Source of the DNA: Sulfolobus tengchongensis
GTDB taxonomy: Archaea; Thermoproteota; Thermoprotei_A; Sulfolobales; Sulfolobaceae
Length of the DNA: 64,000 nt
Direction: 5' to 3'
NCBI RefSeq assembly: GCF_036967215.1
Contig: NZ_CP146016.1
Span: 1,675,337-1,739,336, forward strand
The translations under genes were made by a program, and so were the position numbers. Below the pieces are notes generated by a model. That model saw only the letters and a program-made list of their open reading frames with translations, was not told the origin of the DNA and ran no database searches. Shown in pieces: positions 47,572 to 56,399 of this stretch (position 1 is the first letter of the stretch; each line of letters starts with the position of its first letter).

Positions 47572-48003
47572 AATTATTTTAACAATTAGTTACTTTTAAA
47601 TATTCTTTTTGGAGGTGTTCAATATAGCCATAAAAATATAATATAATACTATAAAAATTCGAAATATTAAAGAGAGATATCTAAATCATTTAGAGAGTTG
47701 ATTTGAATTACTAATTCAATTTTAATTATAGCAATACTAAAGAAAATATGGAAATGATTTTGATGCAAATTAATCTAAGTTTAAAGGGGAGCATGTGATG
47801 ATTCCATTACTCTGATAATGACGAACAGCTTGAAAACTGACGCTGTGACTAGCTTCTAATCTTTAATCTTCCCGCTAAAAAAGGTTTATTCTAGATTTTT
47901 AGTTAGTTAGACTGACCGACTTTTTCCCATTCAGTATTAATGGTTAAGTTGTTGAGTTCTAAGGATATCTACTCGACTAATAATTTCCTCTGAAAGATTT
48001 TTA
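47572..48003. other. Intergenic region inside unknown trio
   Basis: It should contain the promoter of the 46330-47571 gene (tttaaatattctt about 20 bp upstream on the minus strand). No repeats shared with the rest of the window were found. Confidence 0.35.
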
Positions 48004-49794
48004 TTAAAAATTGTTTTTATTTAGGCTCTCGTAATACTCTTTTCCTTTCTTTATTAATGCGAATAAATCTATTAACTCCACCTTATCATTCTCTTTAACT
48101 GGTATTAATACTGATAAGTTAATGCTCTCTTCCTTAGCTGATTTAATTCTTGCTTTTATTGCCTTAAAATTAAGTAATGCTGGTAAAGGTCTCATAACTG
48201 CGAAAATATTTGAAGATACTTTAGAGTACTTCTTTTGTAATTCGTATAGTTCATCCGAAGGTAATTTTCCGTAGGAAGTTTTAGCATCATATATTTCTCT
48301 AGTGGTATATACGTAAATATCTGGTCTTAGCCCTTTTATTGAATATGGATCTGTCATTACATTTTCATCTATTTCTTCTTCTACTTTTATTAAGTTTGGA
48401 GGGATATTTCTATTTTCTATTAAATCCCTAATCGTGACTGCTTTTAATTTTCTGTGCAATAACGATTCGTTTTCATCTGGATCTTGATTACTGGGTACGT
48501 CTAGTTTAATATATTTCTCTTGTAGCCATTTCCAACTCTCGTTTAGAATTTCCTCGTATTTTAGTCTGATATTTGATAAGCTATTGTAACCCTCTAAAAT
48601 AGGTACTAAGCCAGAAGCTAAGTATGCCAGAGTTTGTATTTCTTCTTTAGTGAAGTTTTCTTTAATTATTGTTGATGGTTTTAATCCTATTTTGGTTTGA
48701 TATATCTCATATAAGCAATTTGGAATAATTATGATACTAAACTTGTCTCCTATTATTGCTGAGATTACAATATCAAATAGAACATCTAAATTATCATCAT
48801 CATTAGACTTACCAATTTTTTCACATAATTTGTGGTCTAACACGAATATCCCTTCTCCTATATCTTTCAATTTAGGTAAAGTCGAGTAAATTGTATTAGG
48901 GATTGAAGAGATTAATCTTGGAGAAAACTCCTTACCGCTTATAATTTCCGCTATCTCCACTGCTATCTTAGATAGAGAATTCTCAATGTCAGTTTTATTT
49001 TCGTCATATATTATTATGTTAGGTCCTCTAGACGATATATTACTTAGGAATTTTCCTAGTTTAATTATAAATTCTGGTTCTTCTTCCGTCATACCACCCG
49101 AATTACCTGGATTCGAACTTAAAGAATTAGTCTTGTGTTCTTCAGCATCTTTTGGTTCCGGTTGAGATAATTTTGAAGATGAAACTTCACTATTTATATA
49201 TAATGAAATTTTTTGAGGTTTAGTGAAATTTGGATTCAGCCTTAATTCTTCTTTTGAACTATCGGGATTTTTTCCAACTTTTGGTAAGGAAGAATTTATC
49301 TGAATTGATAAAGAGTAAGGTTTAATGAAAGCAAATTTTAGTATTTTTAAACTTACTTTGTCAGAGTATTGATTCTTAGGAGAATAAACATAAGATGAAT
49401 TTAAGGGTATTAATACTTTTGGTAATTGACTGAATTGTGGTTCATGTATTAATTTTTCAATTTTGATAATTCTTATGTTTTGACTTTTCATTGCCAAAGC
49501 AGGCGATTGTTCCTGTTTTTGAGATTTTGATTCAAGATTGGATTGTGGATAGATGGTTATTCTTATAGGTTCAGGGACTTCAGTTTCTGTTTTACTCTCA
49601 TGACTAACGTTTGAGGTTTCTGGATTTTGTTTATTGCTTGATGTATTTTTTTGATTTATATTGTCATTATAAGCGTCTACCCTAGTATTATTTTCTTTTT
49701 TCCTCCTCCTACTTGCATTAGGATTTTCTTCCTCTGTATTCTCTTCTATTATGCTTTCTTCGTATTCATTTAGCTTATCTTCTTTTTCTTCCAT
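48004..49794 (-). CDS. Unknown protein with candidate PD-(D/E)XK nuclease tail (trio gene 2)
   Basis: A 596-residue protein. Residues 1-235 are low-complexity and charged (Glu, Asn, Ser, Pro, Lys), probably disordered. Residues about 240-400 look alpha/beta, with hydrophobic strands NIIIYDE, GIFVLDHKL and FSIIIIPN; the order is like a P-loop ATPase but there is no GKS/T loop. Near the C-terminus, GLRPDIYVYTTREIYDAKTS fits PD-(D/E)XK nuclease spacing (PD, then D-X-K). I chose the ATG at 49794 because GGTGAG lies just before it; a GTG at 49803 overlaps that site. It starts 14 bp after the upstream gene, so the pair is one operon. Confidence 0.6.
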   Translation of the reverse strand: MEEKEDKLNEYEESIIEENTEEENPNASRRRKKENNTRVDAYNDNINQKNTSSNKQNPETSNVSHESKTETEVPEPIRITIYPQSNLESKSQKQEQSPALAMKSQNIRIIKIEKLIHEPQFSQLPKVLIPLNSSYVYSPKNQYSDKVSLKILKFAFIKPYSLSIQINSSLPKVGKNPDSSKEELRLNPNFTKPQKISLYINSEVSSSKLSQPEPKDAEEHKTNSLSSNPGNSGGMTEEEPEFIIKLGKFLSNISSRGPNIIIYDENKTDIENSLSKIAVEIAEIISGKEFSPRLISSIPNTIYSTLPKLKDIGEGIFVLDHKLCEKIGKSNDDDNLDVLFDIVISAIIGDKFSIIIIPNCLYEIYQTKIGLKPSTIIKENFTKEEIQTLAYLASGLVPILEGYNSLSNIRLKYEEILNESWKWLQEKYIKLDVPSNQDPDENESLLHRKLKAVTIRDLIENRNIPPNLIKVEEEIDENVMTDPYSIKGLRPDIYVYTTREIYDAKTSYGKLPSDELYELQKKYSKVSSNIFAVMRPLPALLNFKAIKARIKSAKEESINLSVLIPVKENDKVELIDLFALIKKGKEYYESLNKNNF

Positions 49795-49808
49795 ATTGCT
49801 CACCCAGG

Positions 49809-50894
49809 TTATGATAGTATCTTAGAAGGAGTAATCTCTGATCCAATATCGAATCTTTCCCATAGGGATTTTTCTCCTACAAATTCTAGCATTCCATTAT
49901 CAGATTTCGTCTGTAGAGTTAGAGATGGATCTAAGAACAAGACAATATTAACTTTATTATCCTTGAAAAGACTTTCTACATCATAATTTCTTTTACAAAA
50001 AACAAGGTTATACTCATCATCCAAAGATCTGCTAATTAACACATGGGCATTTTGGCCTTCAATTACAATTTTTTTGAATCTTGCATTTTCTAGTTCACCT
50101 ACTACTAAGTTATTACTTTTTAAGAGGCTGTTCATAAAATCTATATAATTAATTTTAACTTGTAGTTGGGGAACTACTGAGTGCCAAATTGTCCTAAATA
50201 TTATGTCTGCGATTTCGTTTTGCTTATGAATATATATACTCAAATTTTTTTCCTGCGAATAAATTGGAATTTTTTCTAACCCTAGGAACTTTTGAAGAGA
50301 TTCATCATTAAATATCTCTGGATATTGAGCTTCTAGCATTGGTCCTAATAAATGCCTTGTGGTAACTGTGACGAAAGAATAATAATTATACATTGGTAAA
50401 ATTGAAATCATACTATTTTCCAAATTTTGAATAATGTTCTTAAATTGTTCTACGTTTGTAATGTCTTCTACTGAAGGTACAACTATTCCTAACTTTCCAA
50501 ATAGTACTCCCAGATCATTTACGAGAGAATGTATAATACTTATAGCAGAGGTTGTATTTATTTTCTGTATGTTAACTGTAGAGTAATCTGAACCTTGTGT
50601 GGAGTTTAAATATACTTTTGGATCTACATATATTCCATATAAACCTCTAGTGAGTTTAGCTAAACTATCTTGTACGTATTCTCCTTTTTCGTTAATTCCT
50701 CCGATAAAGAATGGTAAGAGATTTTGATTTATTTTATCTAGATTTATGTTGTTACTTACTTCTCTCATTAAATAATTTCCAAAATTGTCAAGAGCTTTCA
50801 GATTAACATAAAGAGGTACAATACAATTCTTGATGTAGCCCATCCAAGAATCTTTATTTAATGGACCTGCAGTTTGATATGAGCATTCCTCCAT
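49809..50894 (-). CDS. Protein of unknown function (trio gene 1)
   Basis: A 361-residue protein without signal peptide or recognised motif. Predicted helices dominate residues 15-250 (including IIFRTIWHSVVPQL), followed by beta strands (KKIVIEGQNAHVLIS, YNLVFCKRN, VNIVLFLDPS). It is the first gene of the minus-strand operon with the nuclease-like gene. An ATG at 50894 follows an AT-rich leader (ttttatggaggaatgc on the coding strand shows the start). It lacks similarity to anything else in the window. Confidence 0.55.
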   Translation of the reverse strand: MEECSYQTAGPLNKDSWMGYIKNCIVPLYVNLKALDNFGNYLMREVSNNINLDKINQNLLPFFIGGINEKGEYVQDSLAKLTRGLYGIYVDPKVYLNSTQGSDYSTVNIQKINTTSAISIIHSLVNDLGVLFGKLGIVVPSVEDITNVEQFKNIIQNLENSMISILPMYNYYSFVTVTTRHLLGPMLEAQYPEIFNDESLQKFLGLEKIPIYSQEKNLSIYIHKQNEIADIIFRTIWHSVVPQLQVKINYIDFMNSLLKSNNLVVGELENARFKKIVIEGQNAHVLISRSLDDEYNLVFCKRNYDVESLFKDNKVNIVLFLDPSLTLQTKSDNGMLEFVGEKSLWERFDIGSEITPSKILS

Positions 50895-50986
50895 AAAATT
50901 TCTTTACCTTTTCATACTATATAATTATTTCTCTCTATTTTTATACTTGCGTAATGCATGAAATAATATTGAAAAGTAACTTTTTG

Positions 50987-51100
50987 ATTTCTAGTATTCA
51001 TAAACTTTTAATTCATATTCTTTTTCTGATATCCCAAAATAAAGTTCAAGTAATATTTTTCATGAATAGAATTTGGGGGCTACCGGTAAGGGCGGAGCAG
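50987..51100 (+). repeat. Dispersed repeat R2, copy upstream of PaREP1-like gene
   Basis: Contains cataaacttttaattcata, aaagttcaagtaatattttt and catgaatagaatttgggggc, then taccggtaagggcgg. Close to 45876-45972. It lies 50-160 bp before the ATG at 51149. Confidence 0.6.
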
Positions 51101-51148
51101 TTCACTGACTTTCATTAAATATTTTAACGTAAATCGAGACTTTTTATT

Positions 51149-51679
51149 ATGGAAAGGGATTTACTCAGTGTTAATGAAGATTACATTTATGCTAGAATCG
51201 CTGAAGCTTTAAGTGATGGTCTTTTAGCTATTGAACTCTTTAAGAGAGGGTTTAGTAGAAACTCTGCTGGTAAGGCTTTTTCAGCAGTAAAAGCTTTGTT
51301 ATCAGCTTTAGTAATTAAATATAACGATAAGCTTGTTGAAATAGCTAAGGATGAGGAGGAAAGGAAATGGATCATGAGTAAAGCCCACATTGTTACTACA
51401 CACTCAATGAAGACGCTCAGCATGTATCTTGAGAAAATTGGAATAAGCGTAGATACAGCTGTGAATTTAGCCTTAGATCTTCATGAATATCAATACAACG
51501 GTTTTGAGCCTGATTTTTCACCATATGGGAAAAAAGATGAGGTGAAAAATGATATGATAAAAGTAATTAATCAGATAATACAGATAATCAGACAGAACTT
51601 TGAAATAAAAGATGAGGAAATTTTGAGATTAAAGGAAAAGTTGAAGGACGGACTTGAGAAATTTTCAAAGATGAATTAA
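51149..51679 (+). CDS. PaREP1-like helical protein
   Basis: A 176-residue all-helical protein. RIAEALSDGLLAIELFKRGF followed by SRNSAGKAFSAVKALLSALV resembles the PaREP1 family of archaea, which is structurally HEPN-like. THSMKTLSMYLEKIG and LHEYQYNG come later, where HEPN proteins have their second helix pair. The last 45 residues form a charged coiled coil. PaREP1 genes are multicopy in thermophilic archaea and their function is unknown. It is bracketed by an R2 and an R1 repeat. Confidence 0.6.
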   Translation: MERDLLSVNEDYIYARIAEALSDGLLAIELFKRGFSRNSAGKAFSAVKALLSALVIKYNDKLVEIAKDEEERKWIMSKAHIVTTHSMKTLSMYLEKIGISVDTAVNLALDLHEYQYNGFEPDFSPYGKKDEVKNDMIKVINQIIQIIRQNFEIKDEEILRLKEKLKDGLEKFSKMN

Positions 51680-51706
51680 TTATCTCTTTTGAGAGTGTCC
51701 AGATTT

Positions 51707-51795
51707 AGTTTGTGGGGTATCTGAAAATTAAGGTTATTCTCCTGATCAGAACTATTCGTAGAATTGGCGTTAAGTATTCAAATGGTACACACACT
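51707..51795 (-). repeat. Dispersed repeat R1, copy 5
   Basis: Full-length copy: agtttgtggggtatctgaaa, attaaggttattctcctgat, tcgtagaattggcgtt, attcaaatggtacacacac. It fills the gap between the convergent PaREP1-like and glycosyltransferase genes. Confidence 0.75.
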
Positions 51796-51819
51796 ACATA
51801 AGCGCATAAATATTAGACT

Positions 51820-53049
51820 TCACATATACTTTAGTATTATTTTCCTTACGGATTCTGCAACGTTATCCCAGCTGGAATGTAATCTAAGAAAAGAGAGGAG
51901 TGTTTCATTATTCATCATATCCTCTATCTCTCTCTCGTTCATGGAAATTATCTTCTTTGACTCTAACGCCATACTTTCTTTATCAAACTCTTCCACAATT
52001 TTCACTGCCTCTAAACCAGAATAAACACTCCTTATTGCTGGTATCCCATAAGCGACAACTGGCGTACCTAAAGCTAAAGCTTCTAAAACCGCTAAAGAAA
52101 AACCGTCAACATGAGTAGGGTAAATTAATAACTTCGCCTTTGAAACCACTTCGTTAAGCCTTTTTCTTTCTACAAACCCTAAATACTCTACGTCTAGGTC
52201 ATACTTTTTCACCTTGCTCCAGAACCTCCTTTCATTGTATTTATCAAAGAACTTTCCCATCACTACTAGTTTAATCTTCCTTCCAAGCTTAGAATAGATG
52301 ATCTTCATTATATCCGGAATTTCATGAATACCCTTATCATTATTAAGCCTACTCCAGAAAACTACATATTCCTCCTTTCCTCTGTTTCTATACTTTAAGA
52401 GTTCTGGATCGAAAGCGTTTCCCGGTACAATCACTTCTCCTTGTAAGCCACTCTCCTCCAAAGAACCTTTACTTACGCTTGCAATGAAAGTCGGTTTATA
52501 TTCCTTCAATAGTCGCGTATACTTCGGTTTGGCATAAAGGGTGTTGTATAGAAACCTAGTGTAAAATCCCCTTCCAGTGGATAAATTAATTCCATAAAAT
52601 TTCATTAATCTACGTAAATATCTAATGGAATTCGCGTAAAACAACGGTTCATGGATGGTTAATCCAAATTTCGCTTTCCTTCCCAAATAAAAAATGTCAA
52701 AGGAAGTATGATCTGGTTCGTATAAGAAATCAACGTCAACTGTATACTTTTCCGAAACTTCTTTAGCTATCCTATCTGCATATAAAAACCTCTTAACGCC
52801 AGTTAGTCTATATTTTTCCATATCATCTAAAAGTGTGTAAAAATCGGGGGCAACTTTAATTCCTTGCCTTTCTAAATCCTTTGCCCTTCTCTCTAGCACA
52901 TCTTTACTCCAAATGAATACAGGGCTTGAAGGGTAATAAACAATATCAAATGTTTTCCTCAGCCTTGTAACTACCTCATAAGCGTGGACAGAGCCACCAC
53001 CGGCAAATTGAGGGGAGAGAAAATTGTTATACACAATACCTAACTTCAC
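51820..53049 (-). CDS. Family 4 glycosyltransferase
   Basis: A 409-residue GT-B enzyme: AGGGSVHAYEVVTRL at the N-terminus, VVFWSRLNNDKGIHEIPDI at the start of the second domain, and YPTHVDGFSLAVLEALALGTPVVAYGIPA. At the E-X7-E motif the first position is Asp, as in the relic at 30300-30688, suggesting these two are closely related. It is separated from the main glycan cluster by the unknown trio. The stop is reached 25 bp after R1 copy 5. Confidence 0.87.
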   Translation of the reverse strand: MKLGIVYNNFLSPQFAGGGSVHAYEVVTRLRKTFDIVYYPSSPVFIWSKDVLERRAKDLERQGIKVAPDFYTLLDDMEKYRLTGVKRFLYADRIAKEVSEKYTVDVDFLYEPDHTSFDIFYLGRKAKFGLTIHEPLFYANSIRYLRRLMKFYGINLSTGRGFYTRFLYNTLYAKPKYTRLLKEYKPTFIASVSKGSLEESGLQGEVIVPGNAFDPELLKYRNRGKEEYVVFWSRLNNDKGIHEIPDIMKIIYSKLGRKIKLVVMGKFFDKYNERRFWSKVKKYDLDVEYLGFVERKRLNEVVSKAKLLIYPTHVDGFSLAVLEALALGTPVVAYGIPAIRSVYSGLEAVKIVEEFDKESMALESKKIISMNEREIEDMMNNETLLSFLRLHSSWDNVAESVRKIILKYM

Positions 53050-53389
53050 AATTGGTTAAGCGAGATGTAGAATAAAAAATATTATTAAGGGATAGTTTAG
53101 GTCTTATCTCTTGAATTAAAGCACTTCTTTGTTCATATTCATAAGTTATCTAATATTCTTGTTTTAAATAGGTATGGGAAATCGGAGCTAACTTATAAAC
53201 TATTTAATTTACTGTTGAATAGATATGTATATTTTTCATATTTATTACTCATTATATAACGCGAGTATTTATGCAGTTATATCTCTCTATATGAGGAAAT
53301 CTATTTAATCTTTTATCAATTATCACATCCAATTTATAGAAATTTTATATTGCACTATTGTAATCTCTAATTAACATAAAAGGGTAAAT
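53050..53389. other. Intergenic region upstream of glycosyltransferase
   Basis: AT-rich spacer with the leftward promoter of the glycosyltransferase gene. No ORF or repeat was found until R1 copy 6. Confidence 0.35.
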
Positions 53390-53478
53390 AGTGTGTGTAC
53401 CATTTGAATATTTAAAGCTAATTCTATGAACAGTTCTGATTAAGAGAAGAATCTCGATTTTCAGATAACCCACAAACT
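53390..53478 (+). repeat. Dispersed repeat R1, copy 6
   Basis: Reads agtgtgtgtaccatttgaat, aacagttctgattaagagaa and cagataacccacaaac, in the same orientation as copy 1. It lies 130 bp upstream of cbiZ. Confidence 0.75.
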
Positions 53479-53610
53479 AAAACGATAAATATTATTATTG
53501 TAAGAAATTATGTTTTACTATTTGTAATATTTTAAAACAAACTAAGTTTTTACTTTCATTCCCTTAATTCCCAAAAAGTTAAAAGCTTTGAAAATTTTAT
53601 TCTATTCAGC

Positions 53611-54147
53611 ATGCAGTATAAAGTCATAAAATTCGATCTTGGAAACGAATACATAACGTTAACTTCTGCGTTATATCCGGAAGGAATAATAAGGGTTAAG
53701 GAAGTTTGTAGTATCTTTGTTGATAAAAGTTACTGCAGCAACGATCCTTGGAAAGACGCAACTAATTGGTGTAATTCTAAAAGTGCAGTAATTTTCATTA
53801 CAGCTGCTAAAAATTATAAATTTAGTGAGCATATTTGGGGCAAGCTCTTCGTAAGTGCAGGTATTGGAGAGAGTGGGGAAGACGCGGGATGTACAATAAA
53901 TATAGCAGTCTTCGTTAATCAAGAATTAGCAATTAATGGTTTAGTTGATTTGATAAGGACAGTGACTGAGGCTAAAGCTGGTGCATTAAGAGACCTAGGA
54001 TATAATATGACGGGAACTGTAAGTGATGCATTAGCTGTTGGTTCATATCCGGGGAAAAACTACTTCATAGGGCCTGGAACTGAACTAGGTAGTAATATAG
54101 CAAGAGCAGTTAGGAATACAATAGTTGAACTACTAAAGGAAGAATGA
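53611..54147 (+). CDS. cbiZ: Adenosylcobinamide amidohydrolase (CbiZ)
   Basis: A 178-residue protein. The series VSAGIGESGEDAGCTINIAVFVN, TVTEAKAGALRDLGYNMTGTVSDALAVGSY matches the CbiZ family, which removes the aminopropanol side chain of salvaged adenosylcobinamide to give adenosylcobyric acid (established in Methanosarcina and other archaea). The gene thus belongs to B12 salvage. It is not next to other cobalamin genes in this window. The ATG at 53611 follows a TTCTATTC-rich leader with a TTTTAAAAC box 75 bp upstream. Confidence 0.85.
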   Translation: MQYKVIKFDLGNEYITLTSALYPEGIIRVKEVCSIFVDKSYCSNDPWKDATNWCNSKSAVIFITAAKNYKFSEHIWGKLFVSAGIGESGEDAGCTINIAVFVNQELAINGLVDLIRTVTEAKAGALRDLGYNMTGTVSDALAVGSYPGKNYFIGPGTELGSNIARAVRNTIVELLKEE

Positions 54148-54195
54148 CATATATATACATACTAAACCTTATAATACTTGTAATAAAATGAAATA

Positions 54196-54270
54196 TGGGC
54201 AGGGCTGAGTTAGTGAGGAATGGTCTCAGGGCTGAACTGATGATGCCGATAGCCGTCGAAAATTGTTTTT
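54196..54270 (+). ncRNA. Candidate C/D-box-like small RNA
   Basis: A GC-rich island of about 65 nt in AT-rich DNA. It contains a GTGAGGA (C-like) box, CTGA (D'), TGATGA (C') and ends in a T-rich run (attgttttt). A TATA-like box (ccttataatac) lies about 25 bp upstream, near 54168-54178. The last D box is not canonical. Class assignment is uncertain, but the signals for a short transcript are good. Confidence 0.4.
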
Positions 54271-54588
54271 ACAATGATGTGAAATTTTTATAGTTTGTAT
54301 ACAACTCTCTTTTAGAATAACGCTTAGACAAAAATGTGTGTCCATAGCGTGATCATATGGGTATAAAATAAATCACCTAAAATTTCATTTATTTCTAAAT
54401 AAATACTATAATGTAAGGTTATGAATGAAAATAGTAGTCCCTTTGAATTTATAACTTCATGATAACATTAGACACACATTCATCTTTCTTTAACTAATTT
54501 TTATTTCTGACAACGCTTATGATACTAGAAAACTATTCATAAATCATTAATAAGTAAATTTATAATCAACTAATTTCCATTTTATCAT
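54271..54588. other. Intergenic region with R3 fragment
   Basis: 54439-54465 (ccctttgaatttataacttc) is shared with 12870-12895. The rest is AT-rich. Promoter sequence of the MFS gene (aagtaaatttataatc) lies about 30 bp before the ATG at 54589. Confidence 0.4.
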
Positions 54589-55893
54589 ATGGAGAAGAGT
54601 ACTATAAAGTTAATTGATTCAGCTAAGTGGACCTCAATTCACTCTCTTATGTTCGCCTCATTAGCTGTGGGCTACTTCATGTGGGGAGTTATAGAATCAA
54701 TCGCTCCTTTAACTTATCCTAACATTAATAATGTACTGTTCTTACTTACTCCTACTTTTGCAACTATTGCTGGCGATTTAGTCTTACCATTCTTCTCTGA
54801 TAGAAGACTAGGTAGGAAAACCACATTCTTCATAACTATGTCAATGTACTCCATAGGTACGCTACTCTTAGTTATAGCATCTCTTATAGCTGGTTTTAAT
54901 ACTGATAATTTAGCTAAATTTCCTTCAATTCTCTTGATAATTTTGGGAATAATATTTGGAGTATTTGGAGTTGAGGGAGAAGTACCAGTTATGTTGTCTT
55001 ATACTGCGGAGATGATGCCTCTTAAGTATAGGGACTCCATATTGGTATTGGCTCCAAATTTTGACAATATTGGGGCAATGGTAGCTGCCTTAATAGGATA
55101 CTTAACCTACAGCTTATCTAACTCCTTCGTAATAGAGCTATTAGCAATATCTATTGTAGCAATTTTGGGAATCGTAACTGCTATCGTAATAAGACTTCTA
55201 TTACCAGAGTCCGTGAGGTGGTTAATAGTTAAAGGTCAGGTTGATAAGGCTGAAAAAGAAGTTGAAAAAGTTGCAAAATCTGGTGTCACAAACGTTAATG
55301 AGAGTAATGTGAATAAGAAATTAAGTGTAAGCTCTAGATACGCCTTCCTAGCAATAATTGGCCTTTCTCAGTATTTAACTTATGGTTTAATGGCCTTTGT
55401 AGTTGCGGATTACTACTTCTCTAGCTCTGAAACTCCATTTATTATCTTCATAGCCAACTTAGGAGCTTCGATTGCAGGTTTCATAGCGGCATTAATTGCT
55501 AAGCAAATGAGAACTAGAATCTTTGCCTTATTGTCATATGTAGGTGGAACGCTTAGCATGATACCCATAATTCTTTTAACTAAGAACTTCGTTTTAACTG
55601 CTTTCTACGCGTTACTGATAGTAAACATGCTATTCAGTGAGTTCGGCTGGGCAGTAAGGACAATTTATGAGCCTACACTTATGCCTAAAAATTTGAGAGC
55701 CTTCATGATAGGTTTAATCAGGTTAGTGCCAATAACAGCTTACGCGATTTCGGTATACATAACCTCTTCATTTAACCTGACAGATTACCTAATATATAAT
55801 TCTGTATTATGGGCAATTGGAGGCATTGCTAGCATAATATGGTATTTCAAAGGAATAGATACCAATTACGTACCACTAGAGAAAGTGGATTAA
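54589..55893 (+). CDS. Major facilitator superfamily transporter
   Basis: A 434-residue permease with 12 predicted helices. FFSDRRLGRKTTFFITMS between helices 2 and 3 is the MFS G-X3-D-R-X-G-R-[KR] signature, and PESVRWLIVKGQVDKAEKEV before the central loop matches the sugar/organic acid transporter subfamily. Substrate unknown. It is intact and monocistronic. In Sulfolobales similar proteins are annotated as sugar, phosphate or aromatic acid transporters. Confidence 0.85.
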   Translation: MEKSTIKLIDSAKWTSIHSLMFASLAVGYFMWGVIESIAPLTYPNINNVLFLLTPTFATIAGDLVLPFFSDRRLGRKTTFFITMSMYSIGTLLLVIASLIAGFNTDNLAKFPSILLIILGIIFGVFGVEGEVPVMLSYTAEMMPLKYRDSILVLAPNFDNIGAMVAALIGYLTYSLSNSFVIELLAISIVAILGIVTAIVIRLLLPESVRWLIVKGQVDKAEKEVEKVAKSGVTNVNESNVNKKLSVSSRYAFLAIIGLSQYLTYGLMAFVVADYYFSSSETPFIIFIANLGASIAGFIAALIAKQMRTRIFALLSYVGGTLSMIPIILLTKNFVLTAFYALLIVNMLFSEFGWAVRTIYEPTLMPKNLRAFMIGLIRLVPITAYAISVYITSSFNLTDYLIYNSVLWAIGGIASIIWYFKGIDTNYVPLEKVD

Positions 55894-55975
55894 ACTAAAA
55901 TAAGATTACATTATGTGCAAAAATATACTACGATTTTAAAAACATTTTTAATGAGTCAACTTATTTACAAGGGAA

Positions 55976-56010
55976 CGATTTTTGGGTCTACCGATAAGGC
56001 ATAGTTGTTC
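55976..56010 (+). repeat. Short R2-like fragment
   Basis: gatttttgggtctaccgata followed by aggcatagttgttcactg resembles the core of R2 at 51065-51105. It lies upstream of the HEPN-nucleotidyltransferase pseudogene promoter (agatatata at 56020-56028). Confidence 0.4.
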
Positions 56011-56399
56011 ACTGCGATAAGATATATACACCTTTTTACGTTATTTTGCGTATGGGAGAATTTCTAAAAAATAACGCAATTGACTTTTTCCGACGAAGCA
56101 GAGAGTGATATGGAAAATGGAATTTAGCTATGTTCCATCTTGAACAAGCTCTTCAATTATCCCTTAAGTACACTCTCTTCATTTTTACGGGCTCATTTCC
56201 TAAAACTCATGACATAAAGGATTTGTTGAGACATGTGATCAATGTTACAAATAGTGAAAAACTCATGGATATTATGAAAAACGAGTCAGTAATTTTAGAC
56301 CTCCTGGTTCAAGCATATATTGCTAGCCGTTACGTTCCAACGTCATACTCAGAGGAAACCGTTAAAAAGGTATACGAAGTACTGACTTCCTCCCCGCCA

